In this document: positions 51,113 through 60,030 of the stretch, one piece after another
Layout of the letters: the number at the start of each line of letters is the position of its first letter
Position numbering within the stretch: position 1 is the stretch's first letter
NCBI RefSeq assembly: GCF_007301515.1
Contig: NZ_CP041666.1
Location: 3,224,001-3,288,000, forward strand
DNA length: 64,000 nucleotides
Direction of reading: 5' to 3'
Origin: Radiobacillus deserti
GTDB taxonomy: Bacteria; Bacillota; Bacilli; Bacillales; Amphibacillaceae
Made by a program: the position numbers and the translations under genes
The notes under the pieces: generated by a model
What the model saw: the letters and a program-made list of their open reading frames with translations, nothing else
Told to the model about the DNA's origin: nothing
Databases searched by the model: none

Positions 51113-52651
51113 TTAAGGAATAAAATATATAGGATTTGTAAAAGCAATCATCTCTTCCACATTATGTGCTCCTGTATATAATTCAGCTCTAATCCATAGA
51201 AGCTTCTTTTGAGATTCATAAGTAAGAAACGTTCCTTTTTTTTCTTTTAGAATTCCAAGGTTAGTAACTAGCCGAATAGAAATATTCTCACCCATACTTT
51301 CCCAAGGCTCTACATACGCCCGAAACGTAAACATCCCTTTTTCCAATATACGATCAGATATAACGTAAGTAGTCTGGTTTATTTGCGCCTCTAGCTGCAA
51401 TGGATTGCCATAAGAAGCGGTAATCGCTCCTGTACGAATAGAATCTAGAAAAAGTGTACGAAAGTCTTCCGATTGACGTGAATGATTAGATGGCATGTGA
51501 ATATAGGATTTAGCTGGCATTGGATGTTTTGAATCGTTATGATGCCAATCCCTCCCCGCTGTCGCAGGAATTTGATAGCCTTTATTTAATAAATCTGTCC
51601 AATAATTAAATGCTTTATGGTTATGTAAAAAGGCGCCTGGACGCTCTGAATTCCAAACTTCCATAAAGTCAAATGCTTGAATATCTTCCACCGCAAATTC
51701 CCAATGGCAACCAGTTCCAATCGGGTTGCCAATTCGAAAGGGATGAGCAATCCCTACAAGAGCACCATGTCTATGGATCTCTTCTATTCCTTTCCCAATA
51801 TCTTTTGGACCTACATTTCGCCATTCGGTGTACTGTAGCCTTTTATACCCTATCGTTAACACATGACCGTAAAAGGTCGTCCACTCCAAACCATAAAGAA
51901 GCTTTATAGGTGAGTTTAGTTGAACCTGTTCCATCTCCTGCAAAGGGCTCACGGTATTATGATCTGTTATAGCGACAACTTCTAATCCGATTTCTGTCGC
52001 CTTGTCTACCATTTCCTGTACAGTTTGTACCCCGTCACTATGATAGGTGTGACTATGTAGTTCCGCGGGCACCCATCGCCAAGACGATTTGTCCTTTTTC
52101 CATTCGACAGGTTGCTGCTCATCCTTTTTAACAGGAACTCCCTGATTCAACATTTTGTTTTGCCAAGGAATAGCAGCTAATTTTTCATTATCTGGTATCC
52201 CTGCTGCCCTTACTATTAACGTATATGTACATATATCAGAAACGATAGCATGCGCACTAATTGTAATAGACCATAATCCTGATGGATTCCTTCGATTTAA
52301 CATTCCTGGTGAAGACTCTGTTTCTCCAATTCTTACATTCTGTTTTGGAAGATGAGCGTGTCTGGCACCACGAAACCCATCAGGATCATCGATAGATATG
52401 GTAAGCAAATTCTTTACAGGTAAATAGTTCAATGCTTGTTCATCTATTCGTGTTTCGTCCTCCAGCTCATAATAGCGTAGCGTCTCTCTTACTATCTCCA
52501 AAGCTTTCGATTCATCTTGTAAGTGCGGTGGATCAAATGAAAAATCAATCATGATATGCTCAACGTCCTCTGGGACATAAAACATGTATGTTGTATGTGA
52601 TTGCATGCTCGCTTTTGTCAACTCTGCACGTGTTTCCAACAAGGTTCGCAT
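51113..52651 (-). CDS. CehA/McbA-type PHP-domain metallohydrolase
   Basis: A 512-residue protein. Residues about 1-195 form a beta-rich accessory domain, and a PHP hydrolase domain begins at ELHSHTYHSDGVQTVQEMVD (HxH plus Asp). Further PHP metal motifs are VVAITDHNTVS, YGLEWTTFYGH, HGALVGIAHPF and ATAGRDWHHND. PHP enzymes use two or three metals to cleave phosphoesters; CehA/McbA members also hydrolyse amides or carbamates. It starts four bases after the upstream unknown gene and ends an ABC-importer operon. The substrate is unknown. Confidence 0.85.
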   Translation of the reverse strand: MRTLLETRAELTKASMQSHTTYMFYVPEDVEHIMIDFSFDPPHLQDESKALEIVRETLRYYELEDETRIDEQALNYLPVKNLLTISIDDPDGFRGARHAHLPKQNVRIGETESSPGMLNRRNPSGLWSITISAHAIVSDICTYTLIVRAAGIPDNEKLAAIPWQNKMLNQGVPVKKDEQQPVEWKKDKSSWRWVPAELHSHTYHSDGVQTVQEMVDKATEIGLEVVAITDHNTVSPLQEMEQVQLNSPIKLLYGLEWTTFYGHVLTIGYKRLQYTEWRNVGPKDIGKGIEEIHRHGALVGIAHPFRIGNPIGTGCHWEFAVEDIQAFDFMEVWNSERPGAFLHNHKAFNYWTDLLNKGYQIPATAGRDWHHNDSKHPMPAKSYIHMPSNHSRQSEDFRTLFLDSIRTGAITASYGNPLQLEAQINQTTYVISDRILEKGMFTFRAYVEPWESMGENISIRLVTNLGILKEKKGTFLTYESQKKLLWIRAELYTGAHNVEEMIAFTNPIYFIP

Positions 52652-52654
52652 CTT

Positions 52655-53944
52655 TTACACCCGTTCTTTTTTCCAAATCGGTTTACACGCTTCGCTCTGA
52701 GTTAATTCGAGCACGATGTGTTGATGTAAATGAGTTTGAATCCCCTTCGCCCTATGATAGGATAATAACTTTAAATCTTTTACTGTCACAGAGGAAAGCT
52801 CTTCATTTATTAGTCGTACTTCTATTTCTTCAATGTCTGCATAGCTTTTGCCAGTCGGTAACTTAATAGCGGTAGCAAAATAATGATAAGGACCTGTATA
52901 ACCCGCCGAAAAGGATCCCACTTTTAATTGATCCATAGAACTAGAATAAATCGTGCTGTCCCCTAGCAGCCTACACGTAAAATCAATCGTTGGGTGACCA
53001 AGCGCCACATCCCAGACCGAGGAATGAACAAACAAATATCGTTCTAGATTAGAGACTTGATTAAACACTTCTGGATTATTCGCTAATTGTCGTTGTGCCT
53101 CCCAATCCATCACATCATTTATATAAGGAAATCGCTCCATCACAACTTCTCGAGGCTCCTCGTCTTTCTTCCATTCATAGCTTGGCAGGAAGAAAAAGCA
53201 ATAATCACTCGTGATGTCATCCGTAAAGTTTCCGTTACACGTTGCCGTTTGGAGAATTGGACGTCGATTGTCTAGAAGTTTTTGTTTGTATCTCGCATTT
53301 ATATGGTGCGGACCTTGATACATAACATGGTCCACTTCATTGGACTCATTAATATAAACGCGGACCATGTACTCAATATCTAACAGACGCCCCCACTTCG
53401 CTAATAAGAATTGCGCTGGGGTTCCTTCATCTTCATGGCTAAACACCATTTGGTATTCAATAACTTTGCCATGCTCCCAATCTTCTATAAAATACAGCAT
53501 TTCTAACGGGGTATCTGTATAAAGATTGTCATAGTCACTGTACACCGATCTCCCATACAGTTTCGGTGAGAACTGAATAGCAAGTTGATCGTGGTCAGAT
53601 AGGACTAGCTTCTCAATGTTTACTTCCTCTACCCAGACAGAAAGGTCTTCCATTCTACTTCGTGGAGAAACGCATTGGAATGTTAGCTTATACGCTCCAG
53701 GATCTAACTCTCCTAAGAAGCGGCGATATGGAAACAGCGTCTCCCCATAAAATAAAACGAAATCTTGGTGATGCTCCCCATTTATAAAAAGTCTAAGCAT
53801 GACAGATTCATTGTACTCCTCCACCCAGGCTGTCGGTGAGGAGCTTAGTAATTCGATCGCATAGAATCCCTTTTCACGAATCTGAATACGAACGTCACAA
53901 GACTTTTCATCAGGTACCAATTGACAAATTTCAAAGGTTTCCAT
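52655..53944 (-). CDS. uncharacterised 429-aa protein of the PHP/ABC operon
   Basis: A soluble protein without signal or membrane helix, starting METFEICQLVPDEKSCDVRI. It looks beta-rich in the N-terminal 120 residues (RLFINGEHHQDFVLFYGE, GAYKLTFQCVSPRSR) and mixed thereafter, with conserved-looking Trp/His blocks such as RYLFVHSSVWDVALGHPTID and YTGPYHYFATAIKLP. I recognise no named family. It lies between an ABC permease and the PHP hydrolase with gaps of 9 and 3 bases, so a shared pathway is near certain. It may be a partner of the PHP enzyme. Confidence 0.8.
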   Translation of the reverse strand: METFEICQLVPDEKSCDVRIQIREKGFYAIELLSSSPTAWVEEYNESVMLRLFINGEHHQDFVLFYGETLFPYRRFLGELDPGAYKLTFQCVSPRSRMEDLSVWVEEVNIEKLVLSDHDQLAIQFSPKLYGRSVYSDYDNLYTDTPLEMLYFIEDWEHGKVIEYQMVFSHEDEGTPAQFLLAKWGRLLDIEYMVRVYINESNEVDHVMYQGPHHINARYKQKLLDNRRPILQTATCNGNFTDDITSDYCFFFLPSYEWKKDEEPREVVMERFPYINDVMDWEAQRQLANNPEVFNQVSNLERYLFVHSSVWDVALGHPTIDFTCRLLGDSTIYSSSMDQLKVGSFSAGYTGPYHYFATAIKLPTGKSYADIEEIEVRLINEELSSVTVKDLKLLSYHRAKGIQTHLHQHIVLELTQSEACKPIWKKERV

Positions 53945-53953
53945 TGCTGCCTC

Positions 53954-54790
53954 CTAAAAACTATCTTTCTTGGAATTATTCATATTGCTCCTTATATAAA
54001 AATAACCAACAAACGAGCAGAGCAGAAACATAAAGACTGCTAAGCTACTGGACTGTCCAATTTCATTAAATACAGAAAAGTGCTGTTGCATAGAAACTCC
54101 AAGCATCTGTGGTGCATTTCGATCAATTAAAAAAGGTGCTGTAAAGCTTCCGACCATTCCCATAAACAAGAACGTAATGGCCACGAGCATCGTCCGATAG
54201 GATAAAGGAAAAATAAACTTCGTAAAAATGTGTAGCTTTCTTGCGCCTGCATCTCTTGCACTTTCAATGATAGAATTCGGGATAGACTCCAATGCAGCCA
54301 CCAACAACATGGTGGTGAACGGAATATTAAACCATATATTGATGAGAACTAACCCCTTCACATCGTAAATAATAGGTGGTACCATTCCTTCGCCTACTAT
54401 TCTTGCCAGCCATCCATTATCCCGATAAAAATTAATAAACCCATATACTGCAATTACACCCGGAATAAACATAGGAATGAAATAAAGCTTATTCATCCAT
54501 CTTGAAATTCTGCTCTTGCTAAATCGCAAATATATCGCAATGAAATAAGCGATTGCTAGCACAAAAATACAGGATACTACAGTAACGAATAAGGTATGCC
54601 TAATATTTTGTAAAATCAATGGCTCCGTAAAAATGTAAACATAATTTGCGAGACTAAAATTATCTTGCTCATCTTGAAAGCTTTCACGTATCGAAATTGT
54701 TACGGGGTAAATGACGAGAACAAGCAATGTTAGGAAAGAGGGCAGGACGAGCCCCAATCCTAACAAACTTGCCTTCATTTTTTTACTCAT
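53954..54790 (-). CDS. ABC transporter permease (binding-protein-dependent)
   Basis: A 278-residue, six-helix permease with the EAA loop ESARDAGARKLHIFTKFIFP near residue 190 that docks to the ATPase. The start was set at ATG 54790, which overlaps the stop of the binding-protein gene by 4 bases (ATGA). The longer frame would add eight residues inside that gene. It is one of two permeases of the importer; this one resembles the PotB/ThiP-like first subunits. Confidence 0.9.
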   Translation of the reverse strand: MSKKMKASLLGLGLVLPSFLTLLVLVIYPVTISIRESFQDEQDNFSLANYVYIFTEPLILQNIRHTLFVTVVSCIFVLAIAYFIAIYLRFSKSRISRWMNKLYFIPMFIPGVIAVYGFINFYRDNGWLARIVGEGMVPPIIYDVKGLVLINIWFNIPFTTMLLVAALESIPNSIIESARDAGARKLHIFTKFIFPLSYRTMLVAITFLFMGMVGSFTAPFLIDRNAPQMLGVSMQQHFSVFNEIGQSSSLAVFMFLLCSFVGYFYIRSNMNNSKKDSF

Positions 54791-55935
54791 TGAGTAGCGA
54801 CCTCTTTTTGCCATTCCTCTGTTAGCTTACTGCCCAATTCTCCACCATTAAAGATGCGATAACCGCCACTTACGTCTTTAAATTTTTCTTGGTCTTCATC
54901 AGAAAGTAAATCCCATTTAATACCTGGATACCCGTACATTTGGTCGATTACTACTTCTTGAACATCCACAGTTAATACGAAATTTAGAAACGCTTCCGCA
55001 GCCTTCTTCCTGTCATCTACACCATTATCAACAGACATAAGATAAGCAGGACCACCTGTAAACGCTGGCTCAATTTGCTTTAATTTGATGGTGTCTGGAA
55101 GTAAGCCTTTATTGATTTGTTCTAATGCCATATCCGACCAAGCAGGAATCATGTCTACTTCTCCATTTGCTAGCAAATCCAGTGTCCCTTGGTTTTTCTT
55201 CGGATAAACTCCTTCTTTATAGAGAGAAGGTGCTAAGTCTCTTAACACATCAAACCCTTTATCCCAATCCTCCATAATACTTTCATCTTGACTATTCATC
55301 GCGTCGGCTGGCAATTGATTGTAAACCGTTGTTAACACGAAGGAGCTTCCTGAACCACCAGTACTTGGATCATTATAAGCAAAGCGACCTGGGTTATCCT
55401 TAATCCATTGATATAACTCATCTGCCGTATTTGGAACGTCGCTAACTTTTTCAGAATTATAAGCTAAAACAACCGAAGAAGCCCGGTAAGGAACCGCTAA
55501 ATTATTCGTACCATTTAGGTTTTCTTCTTGAACATTTTTCAGGTTGGGAATGTTCTCTTGGTCTAGTGTATAGAACAATCCGCCCTCCTCCTCACTTCGA
55601 ATCATATCAGCTAAGGATCCTTCATATATATCTACTTCCGAATCCTCCCCAGATTTCTTTGCCGCAATAATGCGGTCCATTGTAGATTGTCCACCTGTAC
55701 CAGAAGGAACAAACACTAACTCTACGTCAATTTCTTTATTTTCCTCTTCAAACATCGGGATAACCTTTTCCCAGAACGCCTCCACGTTTTGGGACCCTGT
55801 ACTATATAAAGAGATTTTCGTTACATCGGAAGCATTTGCTGTTTCTGAATCATTCCCACACGCAACAAGTGATAATGCCGTAACCCCAGCTACTACACCT
55901 AATGCAAATTTTTTTAGATTCCTATACATTGTCAT
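54787..55935 (-). CDS. ABC transporter solute-binding lipoprotein
   Basis: A 382-residue extracellular lipoprotein with signal and lipobox LSLVACGN (Cys near residue 26). It is a family-1/PotD-like binding protein with ISLYSTGSQNVEAFWEKVIP, VFVPSGTGGQSTMDRIIAAK, VPYRASSVVLAYNSEKV and IPAWSDMALEQI. The start overlaps the ATPase gene by 4 bases. It delivers the substrate of the importer. The ligand is unknown; small phosphorylated or amine compounds are plausible. Confidence 0.9.
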   Translation of the reverse strand: MTMYRNLKKFALGVVAGVTALSLVACGNDSETANASDVTKISLYSTGSQNVEAFWEKVIPMFEEENKEIDVELVFVPSGTGGQSTMDRIIAAKKSGEDSEVDIYEGSLADMIRSEEEGGLFYTLDQENIPNLKNVQEENLNGTNNLAVPYRASSVVLAYNSEKVSDVPNTADELYQWIKDNPGRFAYNDPSTGGSGSSFVLTTVYNQLPADAMNSQDESIMEDWDKGFDVLRDLAPSLYKEGVYPKKNQGTLDLLANGEVDMIPAWSDMALEQINKGLLPDTIKLKQIEPAFTGGPAYLMSVDNGVDDRKKAAEAFLNFVLTVDVQEVVIDQMYGYPGIKWDLLSDEDQEKFKDVSGGYRIFNGGELGSKLTEEWQKEVATQ

Positions 55936-56987
55936 ATTACTTGATTCCTCCTATCATATTGTCCATTTTCTTGATCAAATGACTGAATCATAGCAAAGTG
56001 AATTCTTACAGTACGTTTTATTTGGAATTTTTGCATATCCCCCCGATCCACAAACATTTTCAAACGGCCAATAATGGTATGTAAGGTAATCTCTGCGTAA
56101 TGACCGAGCATCATGATTTTTTCTACCTTTGCCTCCATTCCGCTTTCTTCTGAGAGCAGAACATCTTCTGGGCGGACGCCTACGGTAATCTCTCCACTTA
56201 AGTGGTTAAAATTCGGGAACTCCATTGGACCAACTTGAATTTTTTCTCCTTCAGCAATTCCCGTTAAGAAATTCATTCTTCCTATAAATTGCGCCACAAA
56301 TAAGGAGCTTGGGTGATTATAAATATCCTGCGGCTTGGCAATTTGTTCGATGTTCCCTTTATTCATGACAACAATTCGATCTGAAATAGACAGTGCTTCC
56401 TCTTGATCATGCGTCACAAAAAGCATCGTTAAATTTTGATTGGCTTGAATGTCACGTAATTCTTCTCTTAGCTCATGCCTTAACTTCGCATCAAGCGCTG
56501 AAAATGGTTCATCCAGTAGTAAGACTTGCGGTTCTAAAAGCAATGCTCTTGCCAAGGCAATCCGCTGCTGTTGACCACCGGACAGCTCGCTTGGATACTT
56601 TTTCTCCATCCCTAACAAATGCACTAGCTCTAACGCCCAGGACACTTTCTCTGTAATTTCTTTCTTCTTTAACTTTTTCAACTTTAAACTGAATGCTAAA
56701 TTTTCAAATACAGTCATATGTGGCCATAGGTTATAGCTTTGAAAGACCATCGCACTTGGCCGTTTTTCAGGTGGAAGATGACTTACTTCTTTTCCTCCGA
56801 TTTGAATGGAACCAGCACTCGGTTCAATGAATCCTCCCACACTCCTAAGAACCGTTGTTTTTCCACAACCGGATGGACCTAAAAGTGTAACTAACTCCCC
56901 TTGCTCTACTTCGACCGAAATGTTTTTAACACCGTCTCCTGTTGGATAAATCTTAGTAAGATCTTGAATCGACAATTGCACGGACAT
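55932..56987 (-). CDS. ABC transporter ATP-binding protein
   Basis: A 351-residue ATPase of the PotA/UgpC type. Walker A GPSGCGKTT is near residue 37, the signature LSGGQQQRIALARAL is near 138, and Walker B LLLDEPFSALDAKLR follows. A TOBE-like C terminus (EITVGVRPEDVLLSEES) is present. It energises the two permeases. It ends with a 4-base overlap to the binding-protein gene, so expression is coupled. Confidence 0.93.
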   Translation of the reverse strand: MSVQLSIQDLTKIYPTGDGVKNISVEVEQGELVTLLGPSGCGKTTVLRSVGGFIEPSAGSIQIGGKEVSHLPPEKRPSAMVFQSYNLWPHMTVFENLAFSLKLKKLKKKEITEKVSWALELVHLLGMEKKYPSELSGGQQQRIALARALLLEPQVLLLDEPFSALDAKLRHELREELRDIQANQNLTMLFVTHDQEEALSISDRIVVMNKGNIEQIAKPQDIYNHPSSLFVAQFIGRMNFLTGIAEGEKIQVGPMEFPNFNHLSGEITVGVRPEDVLLSEESGMEAKVEKIMMLGHYAEITLHTIIGRLKMFVDRGDMQKFQIKRTVRIHFAMIQSFDQENGQYDRRNQVI

Positions 56988-57012
56988 ACATCCAGCTCCT
57001 TTCTCTAGCCTG

Positions 57013-57834
57013 TTATTTCATTCTCAAACCGTTCGCAAAGGACTCTGCACCAACAAACCTCCGCGCTGCAAGCAGCAAAATAATGGTTGGTAATGTCAAT
57101 ATGACAGAAAAAACGGCACCAGCGGTACTTGGGTAATCTGCGATGATGGAATACATAATAACCGGCATCGTCTGATAATCAGGAATTCCTACAAGAAATG
57201 TTCCTTCCGCCTCATCTAGCGAGGATAAGAAAGTAAAGACGGATGCTACAATAATGCCTGGTTTAGCCATAGGAAGTGTTATGTGCCAGAAAACTCGTAG
57301 TGGGGATGCTCCTGCATCTCGAGCAGCTTCCTCTTGGGAACGATGTACATTTTCAAAAGCTGCCGAGGGTATCCAAGTCATGAACATGAGGGTATTAATG
57401 ACATGAATCAAAATGATACCAGTAAAAGTGTTCATTATATTTAATTGATAAAATAAGACCGCAATGGCTACATATAACCCCATTTTCGGAAAGGCATTTG
57501 TTAGTAGAAAGGAAAATAAAAAGAATCTTCGAAGTGGAAACTGAATTCTAGCAAATGCATAAGCTGCTGGAATACAAATGATTAAAGAAATTAAGGTTAC
57601 AATCGTCGCTATTAAAAACGATAGCCACATGGACCTCACTATGGAGTCATCCTGTAATACAAAGGACCACCATTCCAAGGACCATGCCTGAGGAAGTGCC
57701 TCTGGGTACTGCCACTCACCAGAAAAAGCTAACAATAATAAATTTACTAGAGGTCCGAAAAAGAAAATAAGAAAAATAGATAGACCGATAAATTCAACAA
57801 TTTTTCTCTTCCCACTCGCTTTTATGAACCACAT
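57013..57834 (-). CDS. ABC transporter permease, first gene of the operon
   Basis: A 273-residue, six-helix permease with the EAA loop EEAARDAGASPLRVFWHITL and a typical FAESFANGLRMK-type C terminus. The start was set at ATG 57834 (MWFIKASGKRK), five bases after AGAGGTG. It is 25 bases from the ATPase gene. It is the promoter-proximal gene and lies behind two GTNTANAC operators. Confidence 0.9.
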   Translation of the reverse strand: MWFIKASGKRKIVEFIGLSIFLIFFFGPLVNLLLLAFSGEWQYPEALPQAWSLEWWSFVLQDDSIVRSMWLSFLIATIVTLISLIICIPAAYAFARIQFPLRRFFLFSFLLTNAFPKMGLYVAIAVLFYQLNIMNTFTGIILIHVINTLMFMTWIPSAAFENVHRSQEEAARDAGASPLRVFWHITLPMAKPGIIVASVFTFLSSLDEAEGTFLVGIPDYQTMPVIMYSIIADYPSTAGAVFSVILTLPTIILLLAARRFVGAESFANGLRMK

Positions 57835-57884
57835 AAGTACACCTCTCTTCCATTCCATATGAAAATAATTAACTTTAAAGTTGT

Positions 57885-57954
57885 ATAGACCTATTTATAA
57901 TAATACCCATTTATTACCCAAAAAATAATCAATATTAATCAATGTTGTCTATAC
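57885..57954. promoter_or_regulatory. GntR/HutC-type operators and promoter of the ABC/PHP operon
   Basis: GTATAGAC at 57885-57892 and GTCTATAC at 57947-57954 both fit the GTNTANAC consensus of HutC/FarR-type GntR regulators. They sit 62 bp apart in the region between the GntR gene and the permease gene. A candidate -10 TATAAA, with TTGGGT 16 bases before it on the minus strand, lies between them. The GntR gene next door is the likely binder. Confidence 0.7.
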
Positions 57955-58049
57955 CTCTCATATAATCTACCTTAACATCTAATTGTTAAGATAGAGTTAG
58001 AGAATCGTTTATAATTTGTAAAGTTTGCCGATCTGAACTAGCTAAACAT

Positions 58050-58090
58050 AAAAAGACTATTCCGATTGCTTTAATGCAACGGAATAGCCT
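58050..58090 (-). terminator. intrinsic terminator of the GntR gene
   Basis: On the minus strand GGCTATTCCG pairs with CGGAATAGTC over a 15-base loop region, followed by a T run. It overlaps the 3' end of the GntR gene. Confidence 0.75.
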
Positions 58091-58810
58091 TTAATTTTCT
58101 AATTTCGTTCTAGTTATGGTGAATTTAAAAACGTCATTTCTAAAGTAATCGTATGAGTATAATACAGGTCTATTCTTCCTATCAAAGTGTAGCTGTTTGA
58201 GTAATAATACCGTTGTTTCCGGATGTATTAAAAGTTTTTGACAATGTTGATCGGTATGTAAAGGTACAACAATCTCGGAAGTTGCACGATAAATATCAAT
58301 ATTACACGACTCTTTTAGATAGCGGAACAAGGATCCAATAGAACCCTGCTCGATAATCCCTTCCCCTACCAATTTTCTCGGTAATATGTTTTTAGAAAAA
58401 GCAACGGGTTCTTCATTCGCTGTGCGTATTCGTTCATGCACAATCACTTCTTCATTTGGATCAAGATCAAACATCTTTGCCCATTCTAGATTAGCCGGTT
58501 CTACCCGAAGCTTTTCTCTTCTCTCCCCATCTTCTAATCCGGCAAATGTTATCATCGACGTTACACTCATAAGATTTTCTAAACTACTAGGTGTGCGGGG
58601 AATCGGATTGACAATAAAAGTACCAGCTCCATGCCGAACATGAACCATCCCTTCATCCTCTAGCAAACGAATTGCAGATCTAACCGTTTCCCTACTAACT
58701 TGAAATCGTTTTGCTAACACGACTTCGGATGGTAATTTATCTCCTACCTGTAACTCGCCTGTTTGAATTTCTTCCTCAATTGCTTTTTTAATTTGTACAT
58801 ACAATGGCAT
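58091..58810 (-). CDS. GntR-family (UTRA/HutC) transcriptional regulator
   Basis: A 239-residue regulator. The N-terminal winged helix is YVQIKKAIEEEIQTGELQVG, LAKRFQVSRETVRSAIRLLE, and HVRHGAGTFI. The C-terminal UTRA effector domain begins near residue 95 and ends VLYSYDYFRNDVFKFTIT. It likely represses the downstream ABC/PHP operon through the two GTNTANAC sites and is relieved by a metabolite of the imported substrate. It has its own terminator. Confidence 0.92.
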   Translation of the reverse strand: MPLYVQIKKAIEEEIQTGELQVGDKLPSEVVLAKRFQVSRETVRSAIRLLEDEGMVHVRHGAGTFIVNPIPRTPSSLENLMSVTSMITFAGLEDGERREKLRVEPANLEWAKMFDLDPNEEVIVHERIRTANEEPVAFSKNILPRKLVGEGIIEQGSIGSLFRYLKESCNIDIYRATSEIVVPLHTDQHCQKLLIHPETTVLLLKQLHFDRKNRPVLYSYDYFRNDVFKFTITRTKLEN

Positions 58811-58932
58811 TCATACTCAATCCCTCTTTTGGACTAGACGAATCTATTATAATGCCACGCAATGGATTTTCCAACGTATATCTATTCGGATAAATAAACT
58901 TAATACTAAATTTACGATTTGCAGTTTCCTTT

Positions 58933-60030
58933 TTAATCAATGACACCTGTACCTTGAATTGTGAACTTAACCTCTACATGAATTGGAATCTCCGGATATA
59001 ACCTTTTCCACTCTTCCCAGTCGTTATCAGAAAAACTTTGCGCTCTGTATTTCAAGCCAAAACCAACTGGGTCTAGTCCCTCTTCTTTTAGTTTCTCTAA
59101 CAAATCCTTAACTTCCTTGGAATATTGCTTTCCTGCTATTTTTTCCGCTTCAGAAATTGGGTCTGCTGTTTGACTTCCCAATACTTCCTCTAAAACACCT
59201 TGGACCTCAACAAGAACCCGAATTTCCGGACTCTTTCCCTTTGTGATACCATAATCTACCGATAAGGTATCAGAAGTAATAGCGTACTTTTCTTCTCCCT
59301 CTTCTATAACTTTAAAATCTACTTTTTTTACACGGTTAAGCAAAATGTTCAACAGTTTTGTTTCATCCGCACTTAAATCCAGCTTTACTCTTTTGTTATC
59401 AAATACTGCAGCATGATCTATTTGAAAATATTCTTTCTTCACTTCCATAACTGGGAGGGTTGGATCAACTCCTCTTTCTGTCATGCGCTTTCTGAAGTCA
59501 AAAAGATACTCGCTTACGATGAAAGGAGATTCAGTTCCTGTTGCACCATATGTCAGGAAGATAGACTCAGAAGGGAGTCTTTCTGTCTTCCGTTTCAATT
59601 TCAGTACTTCTTTCGCATTCGGTTTCCCTATACTTAACCAAGCTATTTTCTGGATATCTCTTCTCCGAACAAACCAATCTAATACACCTTGGAAATCTTC
59701 ATTCACTAACTCTTCTCCAAACACAATTGCCTTCGCTTGACTAAAGTCCAGTTCCTTACTAACTTTGGTTTTAATCATCCGTATTCCATCTGAAATAGTG
59801 TTTGATTCGTGTTCAGGTACTATAAACTCCGGTTCTCCTTCTTTCACATTTGGAGAAGGAACCGCAATTTTCAACATGACTTTATATTTCTTATCCGTGT
59901 TCTCAGCCTTATCTATTCCAATCGTTACCACGAAGGCTCGTTTATCTATATCTTTATATCCACACGATGTTACGACAAATAAAGCGCATACGATTAATAC
60001 CCATTTACTAATTTTGTTTAAGAGAAGCAC
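58933..60030 (-). CDS. gerC: spore germination protein GerC (Ger(x)C lipoprotein)
   Basis: A 365-residue lipoprotein with lipobox FVVTSC near residue 23, followed by GYKDIDKRAFVVTIGIDKA, the Ger(x)C-family opening. The FSQAKAIVFGEELVNEDFQG segment and the C-terminal FSDNDWEEWKRLYPEIPIHV are typical. It is the C subunit of a germinant receptor in the spore inner membrane. It begins at a GTG that overlaps the gerB gene by 23 bases, so they are coupled. Confidence 0.93.
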   Translation of the reverse strand: MLLLNKISKWVLIVCALFVVTSCGYKDIDKRAFVVTIGIDKAENTDKKYKVMLKIAVPSPNVKEGEPEFIVPEHESNTISDGIRMIKTKVSKELDFSQAKAIVFGEELVNEDFQGVLDWFVRRRDIQKIAWLSIGKPNAKEVLKLKRKTERLPSESIFLTYGATGTESPFIVSEYLFDFRKRMTERGVDPTLPVMEVKKEYFQIDHAAVFDNKRVKLDLSADETKLLNILLNRVKKVDFKVIEEGEEKYAITSDTLSVDYGITKGKSPEIRVLVEVQGVLEEVLGSQTADPISEAEKIAGKQYSKEVKDLLEKLKEEGLDPVGFGLKYRAQSFSDNDWEEWKRLYPEIPIHVEVKFTIQGTGVID

